Source of the DNA: Gammaproteobacteria bacterium
GTDB taxonomy: Bacteria > Pseudomonadota > Gammaproteobacteria > Steroidobacterales > Steroidobacteraceae
Direction: 5' to 3'
Assembly: GCA_005877965.1 (NCBI GenBank)
Contig: VBNP01000085.1
Coordinates: forward strand, 1 to 8,444
DNA: 8,444 bases
The position numbers and the translations under genes were made by a program. The notes under the pieces are model-generated. The model was not told where the DNA came from, did no database searches, and worked only from the letters and a program-made list of their open reading frames with translations. Positions 5,333 to 8,444 of this stretch are shown piece by piece; position 1 is the stretch's first letter; each line of letters opens with the position of its first letter.

Positions 5333-8185
5333 TCATTGGGCGTGCTGCGCCCCGCCACGCCCGCCGGGCTGATCGCTCAGCGCTCCGCGAACGATCGCGC
5401 GCCAGTTGATGATGGCATTCCACAGCATGCGCTGATCGCCGCGATTGAGGTCGCGATGCAGCGGATTGAAGTTGAACGCGATGACGTGACCCGAACCCGA
5501 GCGCAGATCCAGGATGGCGGGACGTCCGATGAGGCCTTCTCCTCCCCACGCCTGACCGCTCACGACCAGCGGCGCGCCTTCCCGATCGCCCCACTCCAGC
5601 ACCACGCCGCTGGGATCGAACGGGCCATCGAGACAGGTCGTGCAGTACGCCATGCGCAACCAGCGGCGCGGAATGGAATAGACCGGAAAGTTCTGGCGGA
5701 ACACATGGGTGCGCGCGGAATAGCCGTACGCGACCGGGTGATCGGGTCGCGCAAATGACACGCGCAGATGCGCACCGGGTGTTCGGGTCGCAGCCGACTG
5801 TGACGCCGCTGCGGCCGCGCCCCCGCCTCCCTGCGTGCTGCGCGGCACCCCTCCGGCCTCACGTCGCACGCCGCGCACCATGCCGCCCTCCAGCGGCAGC
5901 ATGGAGCCGCTGCCGAGCGTGATCAGCAGTCCCCCCGCATCGACGAAGTCCTGCAGCTCGGCGAGTCCGCTCCAGCCAATGCCCCCCGTGATATCGTCGG
6001 ACTCGGCCGGCGTGCCGAAACTCGGAGTGCTGCTCGTCTTCTTGAACGGCATCGGGCCCCACGCCCTGGGGATCCCCTGAATCTGCTCGGCGAGCTCCAG
6101 ATCGACGTGGCCGTAAAGCAGCACGTCGTACCTGTCGCGCAGCCTGCCGGCGCGGATGTCCTCGTCCCGAACGTAGACATAAGGTATGTGCCGCTGATCG
6201 AGCGAGTAGCGCGCCCAGCCGATCGTGTCGGTATCCGCCCACGGCACCCACAGTCCGAGGCGAGGCACCGGCGCCGCGTGGCTCGCCACCTCCGGAGCCG
6301 AGGCGGTGCTGGTGAACTCGAGTCCCAGCTTCGCCGCCGCCTCGTGCAGCACCGCGCCCAGGCCTGCCTGGGGTGCGAGGATCCAGGACCCGGGCGGGTA
6401 ATCGGCGCCATTCAGGCTGAACGCCCGCTCGGCGATCGAGATCCGGTATCGCGCCAGCTGATAGCGCGCCTCGAGCAACCCCTCCTGTCCGGTGTCTTTC
6501 AGCAGGTACACCGGCCCGCTGCCCGACACCGCACCTTGCGGATGAGGCGCTGCGCCGAGCGCCGTGAGGTTTGCCGCGCGCACCCGCGGATCCGCCGTCG
6601 GGATCGCCGCCAGATGGTAGTGGGCCGGCAACTCCCAGGACACGTCATCGTACGGCTCGCCTGCGTCCCTGGGATAATCCTGCGCAGCCAGCAGATCCAC
6701 CGCGTAGTTGCGGTAGGGTTGATCGAGCCGCACGACATAGGTGCCCGCGGGGAACGTGCCCTCCCGCAGCGTCAGGTCCGCCGCGGCGCGCTGCACCTCG
6801 ATCCCCTGCGCGAGCAGCCGTGCGACCAGTTGTGCGACGCGGACCGGATCGCCCTGCCCGTCGGGAATGAGGAACGCATAGGGCGGCTGCTCGAGCCCCT
6901 TGCGCCACGAATGCAGGGCCTTGAGATAGAAATTCCTCAGCAGACTCTTCGACTGCCGCGCGGTCTCATCCAGCGCCGCCAGCATCGCGGTCTCGTTGTA
7001 GTTGACGTTGTCGCGCGCCGACCAGGTGAAGGTCTTCGGCGGCGGCGGCGGCCAGGGCCGATACCACTCGACCGTACTGCCCTCGCCGGGCTGTTCGGGA
7101 ATGAGCGTTTCGGCGGTGCCGTTGCCGAAGGTCTCGTAGCCGCGGCCGTCCGAGTTGTGGTTGGTCGCGATCGCATCCAGGTACAGATGCGCGAAGTCAT
7201 CGCCGAAGTTCCAGGTCCACACACCCGGCATCCCGAGTGCGGTCAGCGCCTGAACTTCGTGGAAGCTGAGCTCGAGGCGTTCGGCGTAAGTGAGCGGATC
7301 GACATACTGGTTGATGGGCCCGGTGCCATTCCAGGTCACGAGCAGCGCCACGCTCTCGTGCAGATCGTGGACCACCTGCGGATGCCACTCACGGAACATG
7401 CGGAACACCGCCTTGGTGGTCTCGTGAACCTGCTGGTGCGCGTCGCGGTTGATGTCGACGAACGCGTACTTCGACCAGTAGGGAGGCGCCTGTCGCGGCA
7501 GGCTCGCCAGATCCGTCCTGCCCTTGAGAAAGCGGTAGAACCACTCGACCTGCTTGTCGCGCCCGTCGGGATTTGAGACGGGGTTGATCAGCACCACCAG
7601 ATTCTCGCGTATGCGCCGGATCATCGTCTGCTCCGATACCGCGAGCCGATAGGCCAACTCCAGCACCGACTCCGTGGATCCGGTTTCATCAGAGTGAAGC
7701 GCGGCGTTGAAATAGTAGATCGGACGGGCGCTCGCCACGATACGCTCGGCGGCGGCGGCGTCCGTCGTGCGCGGATCCGCCAGCGCGGCAGTCGCGGCTC
7801 TGAGCCGCTCCAGCTCCTGGATGCCTTGTTCATCGGCGATCGCGAGCATCACGATGTCACGGCCTTCTTCCGAACGCCCGATCGTGAACAGGCGCACGCG
7901 CGCGGAAGAGCCCGCGAGCGCGCGACAGTACCCATAGGCGCTCGAGGAATTCACCAGCTCGCCCGCCGCCCCCGGGATGCGATGCCAGAAAGCCCGCGGT
8001 GACACCACGCTCGCGGAGGCCGGCAGATAGGCGACCCAGGGCGAGAGGAAGCGGGCCTCGGTGGTCGCCTGCGCGATCTCCTCGACCGAGCCGGGCTCGG
8101 GTGTATCCGGAGCGCTCGACTGCGCCCACAACATGCGCGGGGCGAGCGCAATCAGGCTCAGCAGCAGGAGTGGTTTGTCGAGCAT
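5333..8185 (-). CDS. Secreted M14-family zinc carboxypeptidase with glutamine-amidotransferase-like C-terminal region
   Basis: The 950-residue protein starts with a signal peptide (basic K4, leucine-rich core, likely cleavage after LWA at residue 21), so it should be periplasmic or exported. The M14 domain spans about 50-425. Its zinc ligands are H164 and E167 (ALHSDE) and H276 (DLHES), with NPDG (205-208) and INR (R247, carboxylate-binding) also present. The catalytic glutamate is less clear; E351 and E359 are candidates. A mixed alpha/beta region follows. The C-terminal third resembles a class I glutamine amidotransferase fold (DVLLYGHVDL near 687, GGLLITLGSGS near 751), without a recognisable catalytic cysteine triad. 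It contains a Gly/Ala/Ser-rich insert at about 774-803 and a five-proline run at 379-383. ATG 8185 has a GGGGGA ribosome site 6 bases upstream. Family members are annotated as peptidases, but the substrate is unknown. The DinB-like gene follows 39 bp downstream. Confidence 0.88.
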   Translation of the reverse strand: MLDKPLLLLSLIALAPRMLWAQSSAPDTPEPGSVEEIAQATTEARFLSPWVAYLPASASVVSPRAFWHRIPGAAGELVNSSSAYGYCRALAGSSARVRLFTIGRSEEGRDIVMLAIADEQGIQELERLRAATAALADPRTTDAAAAERIVASARPIYYFNAALHSDETGSTESVLELAYRLAVSEQTMIRRIRENLVVLINPVSNPDGRDKQVEWFYRFLKGRTDLASLPRQAPPYWSKYAFVDINRDAHQQVHETTKAVFRMFREWHPQVVHDLHESVALLVTWNGTGPINQYVDPLTYAERLELSFHEVQALTALGMPGVWTWNFGDDFAHLYLDAIATNHNSDGRGYETFGNGTAETLIPEQPGEGSTVEWYRPWPPPPPKTFTWSARDNVNYNETAMLAALDETARQSKSLLRNFYLKALHSWRKGLEQPPYAFLIPDGQGDPVRVAQLVARLLAQGIEVQRAAADLTLREGTFPAGTYVVRLDQPYRNYAVDLLAAQDYPRDAGEPYDDVSWELPAHYHLAAIPTADPRVRAANLTALGAAPHPQGAVSGSGPVYLLKDTGQEGLLEARYQLARYRISIAERAFSLNGADYPPGSWILAPQAGLGAVLHEAAAKLGLEFTSTASAPEVASHAAPVPRLGLWVPWADTDTIGWARYSLDQRHIPYVYVRDEDIRAGRLRDRYDVLLYGHVDLELAEQIQGIPRAWGPMPFKKTSSTPSFGTPAESDDITGGIGWSGLAELQDFVDAGGLLITLGSGSMLPLEGGMVRGVRREAGGVPRSTQGGGGAAAAASQSAATRTPGAHLRVSFARPDHPVAYGYSARTHVFRQNFPVYSIPRRWLRMAYCTTCLDGPFDPSGVVLEWGDREGAPLVVSGQAWGGEGLIGRPAILDLRSGSGHVIAFNFNPLHRDLNRGDQRMLWNAIINWRAIVRGALSDQPGGRGGAQHAQ

Positions 8186-8191
8186 GAGCCG

Positions 8192-8197
8192 TCCCCC
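8192..8197 (-). promoter_or_regulatory. Shine-Dalgarno sequence of the M14 peptidase gene
   Basis: On the - strand, GGGGGA lies 6 bases before ATG 8185. It supports this start, which also places the signal peptide exactly at the N-terminus. Confidence 0.6.
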
Positions 8198-8228
8198 GCG
8201 AGACCACGTCGGCCTGTTCGAGGTATCA

Positions 8229-8255
8229 AGTATAACTTATTGAACATTCGCTCAA
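8229..8255 (-). promoter_or_regulatory. Candidate sigma-70-type promoter for the M14-DinB operon
   Basis: Reading the - strand, TTGAGC (8255-8250) and TATACT (8234-8229) resemble -35 and -10 boxes with a short 15-base spacer. A transcript would start near 8222 and have a leader of roughly 37 bases. This is the AT-richest stretch of the window and lies between divergent genes. The short spacer and four-of-six -35 match keep the call tentative. Confidence 0.3.
8240..8255. promoter_or_regulatory. 16-bp imperfect inverted repeat, candidate operator
   Basis: TTGAAC-ATTC-GCTCAA pairs 5 of 6 positions between its two arms around a 4-base centre. It overlaps the candidate -35 box of the M14 gene and lies about 20 bases before the start of the TMADH-like gene. 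Its size and position suit a dimeric repressor such as a TetR-type protein. No regulator gene is in the window, so the binding protein is unknown. Confidence 0.3.
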
Positions 8256-8275
8256 CTATGGGCAGACTCCGGCGC

Positions 8276-8444
8276 ATGGCTCGCAACCCGCGCTATGACA
8301 TCCTGTTCGAGCCGGTAAAGATCGGACCAGTCACCGCCCGCAACCGCTTCTACGCGGTTCCGCATGCCGCCGGCATGACCAACTCGATGCCGCACATGCG
8401 CGCGAAGTTTCGCGAGACCAAGGCCGAAGGCGGATGGGGCGTGG
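8276..8444 (+). CDS. Trimethylamine/dimethylamine-dehydrogenase-like FMN oxidoreductase, N-terminus (3' end outside window)
   Basis: Only 56 residues are visible. They match the start of Methylophilus trimethylamine dehydrogenase almost position by position as I remember it: MARNPRYDILFEPVKIGP, then TARNRFYAVPHAAGM, then KAEGGWGV. This is the first strand and loop of the old-yellow-enzyme-type (beta/alpha)8 barrel that binds FMN. ATG 8276 gives the same N-terminus as that enzyme. An in-frame ATG at 8258 would add six residues (MGRLRR); neither start has a strong ribosome site. The FMN-linking Cys30 of trimethylamine dehydrogenase is alanine here (codon 8366-8368). The family oxidatively demethylates amines such as tri- or dimethylamine, dimethylglycine (DgcA-like) or proline betaine, and also includes histamine dehydrogenase. 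Which substrate applies cannot be decided from this fragment. It is divergent from the M14 gene. Confidence 0.82.
   Translation, partial: MARNPRYDILFEPVKIGPVTARNRFYAVPHAAGMTNSMPHMRAKFRETKAEGGWGV

Noticed and set aside
7037..7051. GGC trinucleotide run as a possible simple-sequence repeat
   Set aside because: It is five in-frame proline codons inside the M14 gene, too short to call a functional repeat tract.
6107..7576. A 489-codon open frame on the + strand opposite the M14 gene
   Set aside because: It is antisense to a gene with clear signal peptide, zinc motifs and ribosome site. Its translation is Arg/Pro/Gly-rich with no recognisable domain, as expected for a shadow frame in GC-rich DNA.
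8231..8236. TATAAC as a + strand -10 box for the TMADH-like gene
   Set aside because: No acceptable -35 hexamer lies 16-18 bases upstream, so the match is not sufficient to call a promoter.

Overview
The window looks like GC-rich bacterial chromosomal DNA, densely coded on both strands. Codon use is uniform across the genes, and I see no insertion sequence, tRNA, rRNA or CRISPR array. A GC-rich proteobacterium is the most natural guess, because Tmp-type phosphonate genes and trimethylamine-dehydrogenase-like flavoproteins are typical there. That assignment is inference; the sequence has no taxonomic marker.

Bases 1-4732 (+ strand) hold four tightly packed genes. They are the 3' part of a PHP-domain metallohydrolase (CehA/McbA type), an MFS transporter of the organophosphate:phosphate antiporter (OPA, GlpT-like) family, a gamma-butyrobetaine-hydroxylase-like Fe(II)/2-oxoglutarate dioxygenase, and a small HD-domain oxygenase. 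The dioxygenase and HD protein match TmpA and TmpB. That pair hydroxylates 2-(trimethylammonio)ethylphosphonate (TMAEP) and then cleaves its C-P bond oxidatively, giving glycine betaine and phosphate. Consecutive genes are 2 bp apart, overlap by 8 bp and overlap by 4 bp, so they almost certainly form one translationally coupled operon. I infer a pathway: the PHP enzyme frees a phosphonate from an ester or conjugate, the OPA carrier imports it, and TmpA/TmpB break it down for phosphorus and glycine betaine.

Bases 4763-8185 (- strand) hold a secreted M14-family zinc carboxypeptidase of 950 residues with a glutamine-amidotransferase-like C-terminal region. A DinB-fold putative metalloprotein of 176 residues follows 39 bp downstream. 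This pair runs convergently to the phosphonate operon, with only 30 bp between the two stop codons.

Bases 8186-8275 are an AT-richer divergent intergenic region with a candidate promoter and a 16-bp imperfect inverted repeat. From 8276 (+ strand) begins the N-terminus of a trimethylamine/dimethylamine-dehydrogenase-like flavoprotein, cut by the window edge. Its start closely matches trimethylamine dehydrogenase, but the cysteine that carries the covalent FMN is replaced by alanine. Its position close to genes that yield glycine betaine suggests, without proving, a local theme of N-methylated amine catabolism.
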